DNA from: HyVt-443 sp964544655
GTDB lineage: Bacteria > Pseudomonadota > Gammaproteobacteria > Chromatiales > Chromatiaceae
Reading direction: 5' to 3'
Assembly: GCA_964544655.1 (NCBI GenBank)
Contig: CAZJCM010000011.1
Coordinates: 1 to 64,000 of the forward strand
Length of the DNA: 64,000 nt
Made by a program: the position numbers and the translations under genes. How positions within the stretch are numbered: position 1 is the stretch's first letter; every line of letters begins with the position of its first letter. Below are positions 17,235 to 27,500 of the stretch, piece after piece. The notes beneath the pieces were generated by a model. It did not search any database and was not told the origin of the DNA. It saw only the letters and a program-made list of their open reading frames with translations.

Positions 17235-18410
17235 ATGACTATGGTCAAGGACGACGGGCGCCATCCCGGGCCGACCAACGCGGCCGCCTGGCTGACGCTC
17301 TATCACACACCGGGGATCGGCCGGCGCAAAGGGCTTCGCCTGCTCTCTGAGTGCGGGGGAATTACTGCCCTGCTGCAGCGGGCGGCATCCGGCGACCCGG
17401 CCCTGGGTCTGAAGCCGGAAGCGACCGCATGGTGCCGGGCACCCGATCGGGCGGTGCTGGAGACCGCGCTCTCCTGGCTGGAGTTGCCTGGACACCAGCT
17501 GGTCACCTGGGGCTCCCCGGACTACCCTGAACTGCTGGCACAAACCCCCGACCCGCCATTACTGTTGTTCGTAAAGGGCGACGCGTCCCTGCTCACCACG
17601 CCCCAGATCGCCATGGTGGGGAGCCGCAACCCCAGCGCATCGGGACGTCAGACGGCACATGACTTCGCCAGCTTCCTGGCCGAAGCCGGCATCACCATCA
17701 CCAGCGGCCTGGCCATCGGCATCGACGGTGCCAGCCACGAAGGCGCCCTCGACGTCGAGGGTCTGACCATTGCAGTGGCCGGAACCAGCCTCGACCGGGT
17801 CTATCCGGCACGCCACCGGCAGCTGGCACACCGCATCGCCGCCACCGGCGCCCTGGTCAGCGAGTTCCCCCCCGGCGTCCCGCTGCGACGCAACCACTTT
17901 GCCCAACGGAACCGGCTCATCAGCGGACTGAGCCTGGGCACCCTGGTGGTGGAGGCAGCCATTCAGAGCGGTTCACTGATCACCGCCCGCCATGCGCTGG
18001 AGCAGGGGCGAGAGGTGTTCGCCATCCCCGGCTCGATCCACAACCCCCTGGCCCGCGGCTGCCATCAGCTGCTGCGACAAGGCGCCAAACTGGTCGAGAC
18101 CGGGCAGGATGTGCTGGAAGAGCTGGCCCCACAGCTGAGACGGTCGTTGCAACGGGAGACGGCACCGACAACGGAAGATGAGGCAGCAGGCCCCCTCCGA
18201 TGGGACAGCGATTATCAGCAGTTGCTGGCTACCCTGGGCTTCGACCCGGTACCGATGGATCTGCTGATCAACCGCAGCGGATTGACCCCGGAGGCGGTTT
18301 CCTCCATGCTGCTACTACTTGAACTCGAGGGATATGTAACTTCCTCACCGGGTGGGCAGTACGCATTGAGCGGCAACAGCGACCTGGCCGCAGTGCAAAA
18401 GCAACGATGA
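17235..18410 (+). CDS. dprA: DNA-processing protein DprA
   Basis: 391 residues. N-terminal helical/SAM-like region (~10-85), central extended Rossmann fold with MVGSRNPSASGRQTA (about 124-138), SGLAIGIDGASHEGAL and the later LVVEAAIQSGSLITAR, and a C-terminal winged-helix (DprA_WH, ~320-380). DprA loads RecA on incoming single-stranded DNA in natural transformation and protects it. It sits in the conserved lysM-dprA-smg-topA order. Other competence genes are not in this window. Confidence 0.96.
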   Translation: MTMVKDDGRHPGPTNAAAWLTLYHTPGIGRRKGLRLLSECGGITALLQRAASGDPALGLKPEATAWCRAPDRAVLETALSWLELPGHQLVTWGSPDYPELLAQTPDPPLLLFVKGDASLLTTPQIAMVGSRNPSASGRQTAHDFASFLAEAGITITSGLAIGIDGASHEGALDVEGLTIAVAGTSLDRVYPARHRQLAHRIAATGALVSEFPPGVPLRRNHFAQRNRLISGLSLGTLVVEAAIQSGSLITARHALEQGREVFAIPGSIHNPLARGCHQLLRQGAKLVETGQDVLEELAPQLRRSLQRETAPTTEDEAAGPLRWDSDYQQLLATLGFDPVPMDLLINRSGLTPEAVSSMLLLLELEGYVTSSPGGQYALSGNSDLAAVQKQR

Positions 18411-18459
18411 CACCACCATGCCGGGCCTTTCCGGCACCTTGCAACTAAACGGTAGCAGC

Positions 18460-18933
18460 ATGAATGAAAATGTCGTAGACATCCTGATCTATCTGTTCGA
18501 AAACTACATGGACAGCGAGCAGCCCCCTTCGGACCAGGCCCAGATCCACGAAGAACTGATCCAGGCAGGCTTTCCGGAAGGAGAGATCGACAAGGCCTTC
18601 CAATGGATGGACGAACTCGCCCTGCGCCAGGATCTGCCGCGGCTCCCGCAACAGATGGACAATGCGATCCGCATCTATACCGATAGCGAGATGAACCGGC
18701 TCGACACCGACTGCCGCGGCCTGCTGTTGTTCCTGGAACAGACCAGCATCCTCGATCCCGCCAGCCGTGAACTGGTGATCGACCGCGCCATCGCCCTGGA
18801 CAGTCAGAGCATCGGCGTCGACGAGCTGAAATGGGTGGTACTGATGGTACTGATCAATCAGCCCGGCCAGGAATCAGCTTTTGCGCAGATGGAAGACTTG
18901 GTGTACAACGACATCCCGGTCTATCTGCACTGA
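18460..18933 (+). CDS. smg: Smg family protein (DUF494)
   Basis: 157 residues from the ATG at 18460, exactly the length of E. coli Smg; the reading frame runs 14 codons further upstream, but family members start at MNENVVDILIYLFENYMD-like sequence. Helical and acidic, with the family motifs LFENYMD, L-x-x-AGF near residue 35 and WVVLMVL near the C-terminus. The function is unknown; the gene is conserved beside dprA and topA. It lies 49 bp after dprA. Confidence 0.93.
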   Translation: MNENVVDILIYLFENYMDSEQPPSDQAQIHEELIQAGFPEGEIDKAFQWMDELALRQDLPRLPQQMDNAIRIYTDSEMNRLDTDCRGLLLFLEQTSILDPASRELVIDRAIALDSQSIGVDELKWVVLMVLINQPGQESAFAQMEDLVYNDIPVYLH

Positions 18934-19233
18934 ATGGTCCTTCCCGGACCTGGCGCGCATCTCCCGTTGATATTGATAGAGCGCGGGCACCTATGGTGTC
19001 ACCCGCATGATTGAATTTATGTGATAAATCCGGCATCGACCAGCAGTATCACCGGTAGCGGCTGTTTTGAAATGGCATCCCTGCAGGCTGATCAGCGGGG
19101 GCGTTGTCGCCAGCCAGCCTGCAGAAACGGCCCATGCTCAGCATGTTGAGATATCTCAACAGCGCTGAATAGTCACCTGAACCCGCGGGTTCAGGTCGTT
19201 ACTTTTCATATCGAATACGATCACAGGGATCTA
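18934..19233. promoter_or_regulatory. topA upstream region with four inverted repeats
   Basis: In 300 bp there are: CTGCAGGCTG / CAGCCTGCAG (19081-19090, 19115-19124); CATGCT-C-AGCATG (19133-19145); the perfect 18-bp palindrome TGTTGAGATATCTCAACA (19144-19161); and a perfect 22-bp palindrome with half-site ACCTGAACCCG (19175-19196), 37 bp before the topA ATG. Between the last two lies GCGCTGAATAGTCAC, shared with 8566-8580. The 22-bp palindrome could act as a smg terminator-like hairpin or cruciform, though it has no strong U-run. No ribosome site better than AGGGA (19226-19230) is seen for topA. Confidence 0.6.
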
Positions 19234-21510
19234 ATGAATCTGGTTATCGTCGAGTCCCCGGCCAAGGCCAAGACCATCAACAAATACTTGGGCAAGGACT
19301 ACAAGGTTCTCGCCTCCTATGGTCACGTGCGTGACCTGGTACCGAAAGAGGGTGCGGTCGATCCCGACCAGGATTTCAAGATGAAATACCAGGTCATCGA
19401 GCGCAACGACCGTCATGTGCAGACCATCACCAAGGCACTGAAGGACGCCGACACCCTCTACCTGGCCACTGACCCGGACCGCGAAGGCGAGGCTATCTCC
19501 TGGCATCTCTACGAGTTGCTCAAGAGCCGGCGCAAGCTGAAAGACAAAAAGGTCTACCGGGTGGTATTCAACGAGATCACCAAACGCACCATCCAGGAGG
19601 CGATCGACAACCCACGGGAACTCTCCATGGACCTGGTCAATGCCCAGCAGGCGCGCCGGGCACTGGACTACCTGGTCGGTTTCAACCTCTCCCCCCTGCT
19701 GTGGAAAAAGGTGCGCCGCGGCCTGTCGGCCGGCAGAGTGCAGAGCCCCGCCCTGCGTATGATCGTGGAGCGGGAGGAGGAGATCGAGGCGTTCAAGGCC
19801 AGGGAATACTGGACCATCGAGGCCGACCTGCTGAAGGAAAAACAGGGCTTCAGCGCCAAGCTCACCCAGTACCAGGGGGAAAAGCTCAGCCAGTTCAGCA
19901 TCACCAACGGCGATGCCGCCCATGAGGCAGAGCGTATCCTGCTGGCCGCCGCCGAGGGCCATCTCACCGTCGTCCAGGTGCAGAAGAAGCAGCGCAAGCG
20001 CAACCCAGCCGCCCCGTTCACCACCTCCACCCTGCAACAGGAGGCGGCGCGCAAACTCGGCTTCACCGCCCAGCGTACCATGCGTACCGCCCAGCAGCTG
20101 TACGAAGGCATCGACACCGGCAGTGGCGCCGTCGGCCTGATCTCCTACATGCGAACCGACTCGGTCCACCTGGCCGAAGAAGCACTGGACGAACTGCGTG
20201 GCTATATCGGCGAACGCTTCGGCCAGGATCACCTGCCGCCCAAGCCCAGGATCTACAAGACCAAGGCGAAGAATGCCCAGGAGGCCCATGAGGCAATCCG
20301 CCCCACCTCCATCCTGCGCACGCCGGCGGAACTCAAGGACCACCTTAGCAAAGAGCAGTTCCGTCTCTACGAGCTGATCTGGAAGCGCACCGTGGCCTGC
20401 CAGATGATCCACGCCACCATCCACACGGTGGCGGCCGATCTGCAGTGCGGCGAAGGCAACATCTTCCGCGCCACCGGCTCCACCATCGCCAACCCCGGCT
20501 TCATGGCGGTCTATATGGAGGGCGTCGACGACGCCAAAAAGGGCGATGACGACGAAAAGATGCTGCCGCCACTGAAGGAAGGGGAACGGATCCCGCTGCA
20601 GGCGATCCGCCCGGAACAGCACTTCACCGAACCACCGCCGCGCTACACCGAGGCGAGCCTGGTGAAGGCCCTGGAAGAGCACGGCATCGGCCGTCCCTCC
20701 ACCTACGCCTCCATCATCTCCACCCTGCAGGACCGGGAGTACGTGGAGCTGGAGAAGAAGCGCTTTCACCCCACCGATGTGGGCCGGGTGGTGAACCGCT
20801 TCCTGACCAAGTACTTCACGCGCTACGTGGACTACGATTTCACCGCCAAGCTGGAGGACGACCTGGATGCAGTCTCCCGCGGCGAGGAGGAGTGGGTGCC
20901 TCTGCTGCGTAAGTTCTGGGGACCGTTCAAGGAACAGATCGACCACACCCAGGAGAACGTCAAACGTAGCGACGTAACCCATGAGGCACTGGACGAGAAG
21001 TGCCCCAAGTGCAACAGCCCGCTCTCCATCCGCCTGGGCCGTCATGGCCGCTTCATCGGTTGCACCAACTACCCGGAGTGCGACTACACCCGTGATCTCA
21101 ACGGCAACGGCAAAGAGAAGGAGGAGCCGGAGATCGTGGAGGGGCGGAAATGCCCCGAGTGCGGCTCTGACTTGGTGATCAAACGCGGTAAATACGGCAA
21201 ATTCATCGGCTGCTCCGGCTACCCCAAATGCCGCTACATCGAGCCGCTGGAGAAGCCGGTGGACACTGGCGTGAAGTGCCCCAAATGCAACAAGGGCACC
21301 CTGATGCGGCGCAAGTCCCGCCGCGGCAAGATCTTCTACTCCTGCTCCACCTACCCAGAGTGCGACTACGCCACCTGGAATGAGCCGGTGGCAGAGCCCT
21401 GCCCGCGTTGCGGCTGGCCGATCCTCACCATCAAGACCACCAAGCGCAAAGGGACGGAGAAGGTCTGTCCACAAAAGGACTGCTCGTTCGCCGAGCCCTA
21501 TGACGGCTGA
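19234..21510 (+). CDS. topA: DNA topoisomerase I
   Basis: 758 residues. TOPRIM domain (1-~120: VIVESPAKAKTI, DPDREGEAI), type IA core with the active-site tyrosine Y305 in SYMRTDS, then four C-terminal zinc-ribbon-like modules (roughly 588-755) with CPKC...C-x4-C, CPEC, CPKC and CPRC pairs. It relaxes negative supercoils. It is shorter than E. coli TopA (865) because of a shorter C-terminal tail. The last 11 bp overlap the next gene. The upstream region is rich in palindromes, which could respond to supercoiling. Confidence 0.98.
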   Translation: MNLVIVESPAKAKTINKYLGKDYKVLASYGHVRDLVPKEGAVDPDQDFKMKYQVIERNDRHVQTITKALKDADTLYLATDPDREGEAISWHLYELLKSRRKLKDKKVYRVVFNEITKRTIQEAIDNPRELSMDLVNAQQARRALDYLVGFNLSPLLWKKVRRGLSAGRVQSPALRMIVEREEEIEAFKAREYWTIEADLLKEKQGFSAKLTQYQGEKLSQFSITNGDAAHEAERILLAAAEGHLTVVQVQKKQRKRNPAAPFTTSTLQQEAARKLGFTAQRTMRTAQQLYEGIDTGSGAVGLISYMRTDSVHLAEEALDELRGYIGERFGQDHLPPKPRIYKTKAKNAQEAHEAIRPTSILRTPAELKDHLSKEQFRLYELIWKRTVACQMIHATIHTVAADLQCGEGNIFRATGSTIANPGFMAVYMEGVDDAKKGDDDEKMLPPLKEGERIPLQAIRPEQHFTEPPPRYTEASLVKALEEHGIGRPSTYASIISTLQDREYVELEKKRFHPTDVGRVVNRFLTKYFTRYVDYDFTAKLEDDLDAVSRGEEEWVPLLRKFWGPFKEQIDHTQENVKRSDVTHEALDEKCPKCNSPLSIRLGRHGRFIGCTNYPECDYTRDLNGNGKEKEEPEIVEGRKCPECGSDLVIKRGKYGKFIGCSGYPKCRYIEPLEKPVDTGVKCPKCNKGTLMRRKSRRGKIFYSCSTYPECDYATWNEPVAEPCPRCGWPILTIKTTKRKGTEKVCPQKDCSFAEPYDG

Positions 21511-22321
21511 AGAACGGCAGGAACTTCACCTGGATGTGAGTGAACCGGATACGCCGGCGGTGCAGCTGCTGGCCAGCGCCAGTGGGCTGTCGCGGCAACG
21601 CATCAAACGGGCCATGCAGTGCGGTGCCGTATGGCTGGGCAGGGGGCGCAGCCGGCCCAGACGCCTGCGCCGGGCAGACCGGCTGCTGCAGCCGGGCGAC
21701 CAGCTGCATCTCTACTACGACCCGCAGATTCTTGCCACCACGCCCCCGTCCGCAACACTGGTCGCCGACCTCGACCGATACAGCGTCTGGGACAAGCCAC
21801 AGGGCATGTGGTCCCAGGGCTCCAAATGGGGCGACCACTGCACCATCCAGCGCTGGGCGGAACGCCACCTGCAACGCCCCGCCTTCATCGTTCACCGACT
21901 GGACCGCGCCGCCCGCGGGCTGATTCTCATCGCCCATGGCAAATCGACAGCAGCGGCACTGGCCGCCCTGTTCCGTGACCGCCAGATGGAAAAACACTAC
22001 CGCGCCTGGGTGCACGGACGCTTTGCAAAAGGAGAGCACACCCTCAGCAACCCGCTGGAGGACCGCCCTGCGGTTAGCCATGTGCGGCATCTGACCTACC
22101 TGCAGGAGCAGGATCGCACCCTGCTCGAGATCCACATCGAAACCGGCCGCAAACACCAGATCCGCCGCCATCTACAGCAGAGCGGCCACCCTATCGTCGG
22201 CGACCGTCTCTATGGCAACGGCGGCGACGAGGAAGATCTGCAACTGGAGGCCTGCCGGCTGGCCTTCGTCTGCCCTCTCGATGGAGAGCGGCGCTGTTTC
22301 GAGCTGCCGGCAACAGACTGA
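21500..22321 (+). CDS. RluA-family RNA pseudouridine synthase
   Basis: 273 residues starting at the ATG inside the end of topA. N-terminal S4-like region (about 15-75: LASASGLSRQRIKRAMQCGAVWL) and pseudouridine synthase domain with the catalytic motif HRLDR (about 131-135), KHYRAWVHG, and the substrate-loop motif GRKHQIRRHLQQSGHPIVGD. The aspartate of HRLD is the catalytic residue. The exact RNA target cannot be read from sequence. Translation is coupled with topA by an 11-bp overlap. Confidence 0.9.
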   Translation: MTAEERQELHLDVSEPDTPAVQLLASASGLSRQRIKRAMQCGAVWLGRGRSRPRRLRRADRLLQPGDQLHLYYDPQILATTPPSATLVADLDRYSVWDKPQGMWSQGSKWGDHCTIQRWAERHLQRPAFIVHRLDRAARGLILIAHGKSTAAALAALFRDRQMEKHYRAWVHGRFAKGEHTLSNPLEDRPAVSHVRHLTYLQEQDRTLLEIHIETGRKHQIRRHLQQSGHPIVGDRLYGNGGDEEDLQLEACRLAFVCPLDGERRCFELPATD

Positions 22322-22348
22322 TCTGAACAGACCTGGAGTGACCGCCCG

Positions 22349-22738
22349 TCAATTCCTGGGCATCTGACCTGGACGCCCATACACTGCATACAGCTTTTGT
22401 ACCCAATCGGGTGGCTTCGGAGGAGAGCTACGGCGAGCCGCCTGTGGAACCCTGAATGACGCTGCTGCGCCGGAAGCGAAGTCGGCATCGGATGTATAGC
22501 GAGGGTGCCCGTCCCGTTGTGCCAGCCGGTGCGTCCGCTGAGACCGAGTGCCGATCGAGGGCTGCCGCCTGAACCGGAAGCCGGATCCAGCTCCGCCAGG
22601 CCGACCCCGCCCCGAACCAGAGGCGATACCCGGCTTGCCGCAGCTGGCGCTGAAACCGGCCGCAACCGTCATCGCGCTAAACGGAAACAGCAAGCCCGCA
22701 GTGACAAACAACAGCGCCACCCTGCATGAAAGGTTCAT
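22349..22738 (-). CDS. small exported protein, unknown function
   Basis: 129 residues, not a recognised family. Evidence that it is real: a strong ribosome site (GGGAGGA) 5 nt before the ATG at 22738, and a typical signal peptide (MNLSCRVALLFVTAGLLFPF..., cleavage near AAG at 27-28). The mature part is Gly/Ser/Arg-rich, low-complexity and basic, ending with a PPKPPDW segment and YGRPGQMPRN. The odd mid-section could reflect a frameshift, since other frames are also open there. It lies convergent to the pseudouridine synthase gene and is transcribed away from the RND operon. Confidence 0.55.
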   Translation of the reverse strand: MNLSCRVALLFVTAGLLFPFSAMTVAAGFSASCGKPGIASGSGRGRPGGAGSGFRFRRQPSIGTRSQRTHRLAQRDGHPRYTSDADFASGAAASFRVPQAARRSSPPKPPDWVQKLYAVYGRPGQMPRN

Positions 22739-23164
22739 AGAATCCTCCCGCAGCCGGCTGCAAGGCCAGCTGAATGGTGTAATCTGATCACCCCTGCAAC
22801 TCAGCCGCCGAGGCAAGGACACTCCCAATACTATCAATCCGACGACGATATGTATCCGGATAAATTGAACGAGCGGCACCTCGCCGCAAATGAATTGGCA
22901 GCCGGATTCACTGGCCGGAGGGAGGGGGCAGCTGGCCGGGGTCCCGGTCAAATAAAATCGCATTGGTTGAGAATACGCAAAGCATATCCGGTTATACTGC
23001 CGGTATAGTAAGCGTCTGGTTAATCGTAGGGCCGTTGGCATAGCAGGGGTCGAGCGGGATGGTCTCCGCTTCTCTCTCTCAGGAACCTCCGACACCGGCA
23101 AAATCTGACAATCATCCGCAGTCTTTATGACTGACTCACATCCAAGTATCACAAGGGGAACTGC
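22739..23164. other. intergenic region before the RND efflux genes
   Basis: About 425 bp between divergent genes. A promoter-like TTGAGA...TTATAC and a TATAGT box occur around 22967-23012, embedded in TATAC-N5-GTATA (22995-23009 region). A relative of the dispersed repeat (GGGGTCGAGC...ATGGTC) lies at 23046-23070. No gene is supported here. Confidence 0.45.
23046..23070 (+). repeat. diverged copy of the 8214 repeat start
   Basis: GGGGTCGAGCGGGATGGTC matches the element beginning at 8214 (GGGGTCGAGCCGAATGGTC) in 17 of 19 positions and then diverges. It lacks the inverted partner arm found there. Confidence 0.4.
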
Positions 23165-24523
23165 ATGGCCGCTGCCCGTAGAAAATGGGTAATCATCCTG
23201 CCTGTCCTGATCGGCATCGCCGCTCTTTTCTTCCTCAAACGCAACCAGCAGCCCCCGGTGCAGGAACCGCCAGAGGAGAAGGCACGGCTGGTACGCGTAA
23301 TCCCCGCTCCCAGTGTCACTGTGATCCCAAGGGCCCAGGGCTTTGGTACCGTCCGCCCGGCACATACCTGGGAGGCGGTGGCCCAGGTCAAGGGGGAGAT
23401 CATCGACAAGCACCCCGAGCTGGAGCGGGGCGCCATCCTCCCCGCCGGCACCGACTTGCTCCGGATCGATCCCGCAGACTATGAACTGGCCATCGCCGAG
23501 GCGCGGGCCGCCCTGGAAGCGACCAAGGCACAACTGCAAGAGCTGGAGAACAAAATCAGCAACACCCGAGCCTCGCTGAAGATCGAGCAGGCAGCACTGG
23601 CCCTCAACAGGAAGGAGTTGGAACGCAAACGCAAGCTGGTAGGCAAAGGCGGCGTCAGCCGCTCCGATCTGGAGAGCCAGGAGCGGGCCCTGCTGGCCCA
23701 GCAACAGAGCGTCCAGGCGCAGAAGAACACCCTCAACCTGTTTCCCAGCCAGCGGGCCCTGCTGGAGGCGCAACTCAAGCGGGACCAGGCAAAACTGAAA
23801 TCGGCCCAGCGCAGTCTGGAGCACACCCGGATCCGGCTGCCGTTCACCGGCCGTATCGCGGCCGTCAACGTGGAACGCAACCAGTACGTGCGCGAAGGCG
23901 AGGTACTGGTCAAGGCAGACGGCCTGAAGCTGGCTGAAGTCGAAGCACAGATATCATTGGAGGAGATGGGCTATCTGATCCGCTCCGACAAGGTGGTGGA
24001 TGCCCTCAAGGCCACACCTGGTGAAGTCCGGAAGCAGATGCGACTGAACGCTGAAGTGCTGCTGCGCGAGGGGAATCTGACCGGCCGCTGGCAGGCCCGC
24101 TTCTCCCGCCTGAGCGATACCCTGGATCCCAAGACACGCACCGTGGGCGTCATCGTGGAGGTGGATGATCCCTACACCAATATACAGCCGGGAGTCCGTC
24201 CCCCGCTGCTCAAGGGGTTGTTCGTCGAGGTGGTGCTGGGTGGACAGCCGCAGCCCGAAAGCCTGGTGGTACCACGCCTCAGCCTGCATGACGGCAAGCT
24301 GTATCTGATCGACCAGGAGGATCGGCTGCAGATCCGGACGGTGAAGGTGGGTCTGGTGCAACCCGACTTCGTGGTGATCGAGCAGGGACTGAAGCCGGGT
24401 GAACGGGTGGTGATCTCCGACCTGATACCCGCCGTGGAGGGCATGCTGCTGAAACCCAAGCCGGATGAGGCAGCGCTGAAACGGCTCCTGCAGGCAGTCG
24501 AGACCGGGGATCCCCGGTCATGA
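23165..24523 (+). CDS. RND efflux periplasmic adaptor (membrane fusion protein)
   Basis: 452 residues. One N-terminal membrane anchor (~8-24), then lipoyl/biotin-like halves (around 65-100 and 225-245), a long coiled-coil hairpin (~110-215: heptad-rich ALEATKAQLQELENK and KRDQAKLKSAQRSLEHT), a beta-barrel (~260-360) and a C-terminal membrane-proximal domain. It links the inner-membrane RND pump to an outer-membrane channel. Good ribosome site AAGGGGA. It overlaps the pump gene by 4 bp. No TolC-type gene is adjacent, so the channel must come from elsewhere. Substrate unknown. Confidence 0.92.
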   Translation: MAAARRKWVIILPVLIGIAALFFLKRNQQPPVQEPPEEKARLVRVIPAPSVTVIPRAQGFGTVRPAHTWEAVAQVKGEIIDKHPELERGAILPAGTDLLRIDPADYELAIAEARAALEATKAQLQELENKISNTRASLKIEQAALALNRKELERKRKLVGKGGVSRSDLESQERALLAQQQSVQAQKNTLNLFPSQRALLEAQLKRDQAKLKSAQRSLEHTRIRLPFTGRIAAVNVERNQYVREGEVLVKADGLKLAEVEAQISLEEMGYLIRSDKVVDALKATPGEVRKQMRLNAEVLLREGNLTGRWQARFSRLSDTLDPKTRTVGVIVEVDDPYTNIQPGVRPPLLKGLFVEVVLGGQPQPESLVVPRLSLHDGKLYLIDQEDRLQIRTVKVGLVQPDFVVIEQGLKPGERVVISDLIPAVEGMLLKPKPDEAALKRLLQAVETGDPRS

Positions 24524-27500
24524 TCGAATTCTTCGCCCGTCACCCTACCGCCGGCAATCTGCTGATGCTGTTCCTGGCCGTGCTCGGCCTCTCCACCCTG
24601 CCCAATCTGCAGCGTGAGACATTTCCCGACTTTGCCGCCACCGAGGTGCAGATCACGGTGGCCTACCCCGGCGCCAGCGCCGAAGACGTGGAAGAGGCCA
24701 TCTGCCAACGCGTGGAGGACGCCATCGACGGCATCAACGATGTGGAAGAGGTGCGCTGCGAGGCCCGGGAAGGGATCAGCATCAGCATCGTGGAGATGGC
24801 AGAAGGGGGGGACATCCAGCGCTTCCTGGATGACGTCAAGAGTGAGGTAGAGGCAATCACCGGTTTCCCCGATGAAGTGGAGCTGCCGGTGATCAAAGAG
24901 CTGGGACGGACCGACAAGGTGGTGGCGATCGCCATAACCGGCCCGATGTCCGACAGCGACCTGAAGGCCTATGCCGAACAGGTCAAGACCCGACTGCGGC
25001 AGCTGCCCGAGGTGTCCCAGGTGGAGGTGCAGGGCTTCTCCGACCACCAGTTGCGCATCGAGATTCCAGCCCGCCTGCTGCAGCAATACGGCCTCAGCCT
25101 GTCAGACATCGCCAATGCGGTGGCACGTCAAGGCATCGACCTCCCGGCCGGCTCCCTGCAGACCAAGGACCGCGACCTGCTGTTGCGCTTCACCGACCTG
25201 CGCCGAACTCCGGAGGAGCTGGCCGATCTCACCGTGATCAGCGCAGACTCCGGCAGCGAGATCCGGCTTGGTGCCATCGCCCATATCAGCGACCGCTTCG
25301 AACTGGACGAAGAGCAGATCCTGTTCAACGGCCGTCGCGCTGCTCTGCTGCAGATAACCAAGACCAAGCAGCAGGACACCCTGGTGGTGCGTGATGTAGT
25401 GAAGCGTTTCGTCGATGAGCAGCTCTACCCCACCGCCCCCGCCGGCGTAGAGTTCATCCTGACCCAGGACAAGTCCACCAACATCCGCGACCGCCTGCAA
25501 CTACTGCTGAAGAATGGTGCCCAGGGTCTGCTGCTGGTATTCCTCACCATGTGGCTCTTCTTTCAGGGGCGCTTCGCCTTCTGGGTCGCCATGGGCCTGC
25601 CGATTTCGTTCCTCGGTGCCCTCTATTTCATGGGCCTGCTGGGCCTGACCATCAACATGATCACCATGGTCGCCCTGCTGATCGCCATCGGCCTGCTGAT
25701 GGACGACGCCATCGTCATCTCGGAGAACATCGCCACCCATCTGCGCCGCGGCAAGAGCGCCATGCAGGCGGCGGTCGACGGCACCAAACAGGTGGCGCCA
25801 GGCGTGCTCTCGTCGTTCCTCACCACCGTGTCGGTGTTCGGGCCATTGGCGTTCCTCTCCGGCCACATCGGCAAGGTGCTGCAGTTCATCCCCATGGTAC
25901 TGATCCTGGTGCTCTCGGTGAGCCTGATCGAAGCGTTCCTGATCCTGCCTCACCACCTGGCACACTCACTCAAACACCATGAAAACGAGGCGAGCCGTTT
26001 CCGCCGCGCCTTCGACAGCCGGCTGATCCACTTCCGCGACCACACCATGGGCCGTCTGGTGGACCTGGCGGTAAACTACCGCTACTGGTTCGTGGGGGCA
26101 GTCATCGCCCTGTTCCTGATCAGCCTGGGCATGCTGATCGGCGGCAAGCTCAAGTTCCAGTCCTTCCCCGACATCGAGGGTGACATCATCGAAGCGCGCA
26201 TCCTGCTGCCCCAGGGCACGCCCCTGTGGCGCACCGAAGCGGTGGTACAGCAGATCACCGAGGGGCTGAAACGGACGGATCAGGCCTTCACCCCGCTGCA
26301 GCCGGAAGGAGAGCAGCTGGTACGCAACATACAGGTGCGCCTCAACACCAACCTGGATGCCAATGAAAAGGGTCCGCACGTGGCCACCGTCACCGCCGAC
26401 CTGCTCACCGCCGAGCGTCGTGTCGGCCCCACTCTGGACGACATCATCAACCGCTGGCGCCAGGAAGTAGGCGAGATCCCGGATCTGCTGGCCCTCAATT
26501 TCAAGGAGCCGGTAATCGGCCCCGGCGGCAAGCCCATCGAGATCCGCCTCACCGGATCCGATCTGCATGAGTTGAAGCAGGCCTCGCTGGAACTGCAGGC
26601 TTGGCTCACCCGTTACCGCGGCGTATTCGATCTGTCAGACGACCTGCGCCCTGGCAAACCCGAGCTGCGCATGCAACTGCGTGATGGCGCCCTGGCCCTG
26701 GGGCTGGATGCAAGCAATATCGCCAGTCAGCTGCGGGCCGCCTTTTATGGCAGCACCGCCAAGGAGATCCAGGTGGGCCCGGAGTCCTATGACATCGACA
26801 TCCGCCTGGCCGATCCGGACCGCGACAGCTTGAACGATTTCGAGAGCTTCCGCATCGTCACCCCCCAAGGGAACCAGGTACCCCTGAGCAGTGTGGTATC
26901 GATCCGTGAGGGACGAGGTTTCGCCCGCATCCAGCGCATCGATGGCCTGCGCACCCTGACCATCAGCGGCGATCTGGACACACGCATCGCCAACGCCCGG
27001 GAGGTGATCAATCACACCCGGGACAACTTCCTGCCCGAACTGCTGCAGCGCCACACCGGGGTCAGGACCAGCATCGAAGGAGAGGCCAAGCAGAGCGCCA
27101 AGACCGGCACCTCCATGCTGCGCGCCTTCGCCATCGGACTGGTGGGCGTCTTCATTCTGCTCAGCTTTCAGTTCCGCAGCTATATCGAGCCGCTGATCGT
27201 GATGTCAGTCATCCCCATGGCCCTGATTGGGGTGATCTGGGGTCACCTGCTGATGGGTCAGGATCTGACCATGCCTGGACTGATCGGCTTCACCTCCCTG
27301 GCCGGAATCGTGGTCAACGACTCCATCCTGCTGGTGGAGTTTCTCAAACTGAGGGTCCGCGAAGGCCTGTCCGCAGTGGCGGCGGCGAAGCTGGCCAGCC
27401 GGGAACGCTTCCGCGCCGTGCTGCTCACCTCCATCACCACCATTGCCGGCCTGACTCCCCTGCTGCTGGAAAAGAGTATGCAGGCGCAGATCCTGATCCC

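Noticed and set aside
19231..21474. 747-codon open frame antisense to topA
   Set aside because: Shadow frame caused by high GC; topA on the plus strand is unmistakable.
22739..23824. Long minus-strand open frame running through the RND adaptor gene
   Set aside because: It lies antisense to a well-supported adaptor gene; only its last part (22349-22738) has its own ribosome site and signal peptide.
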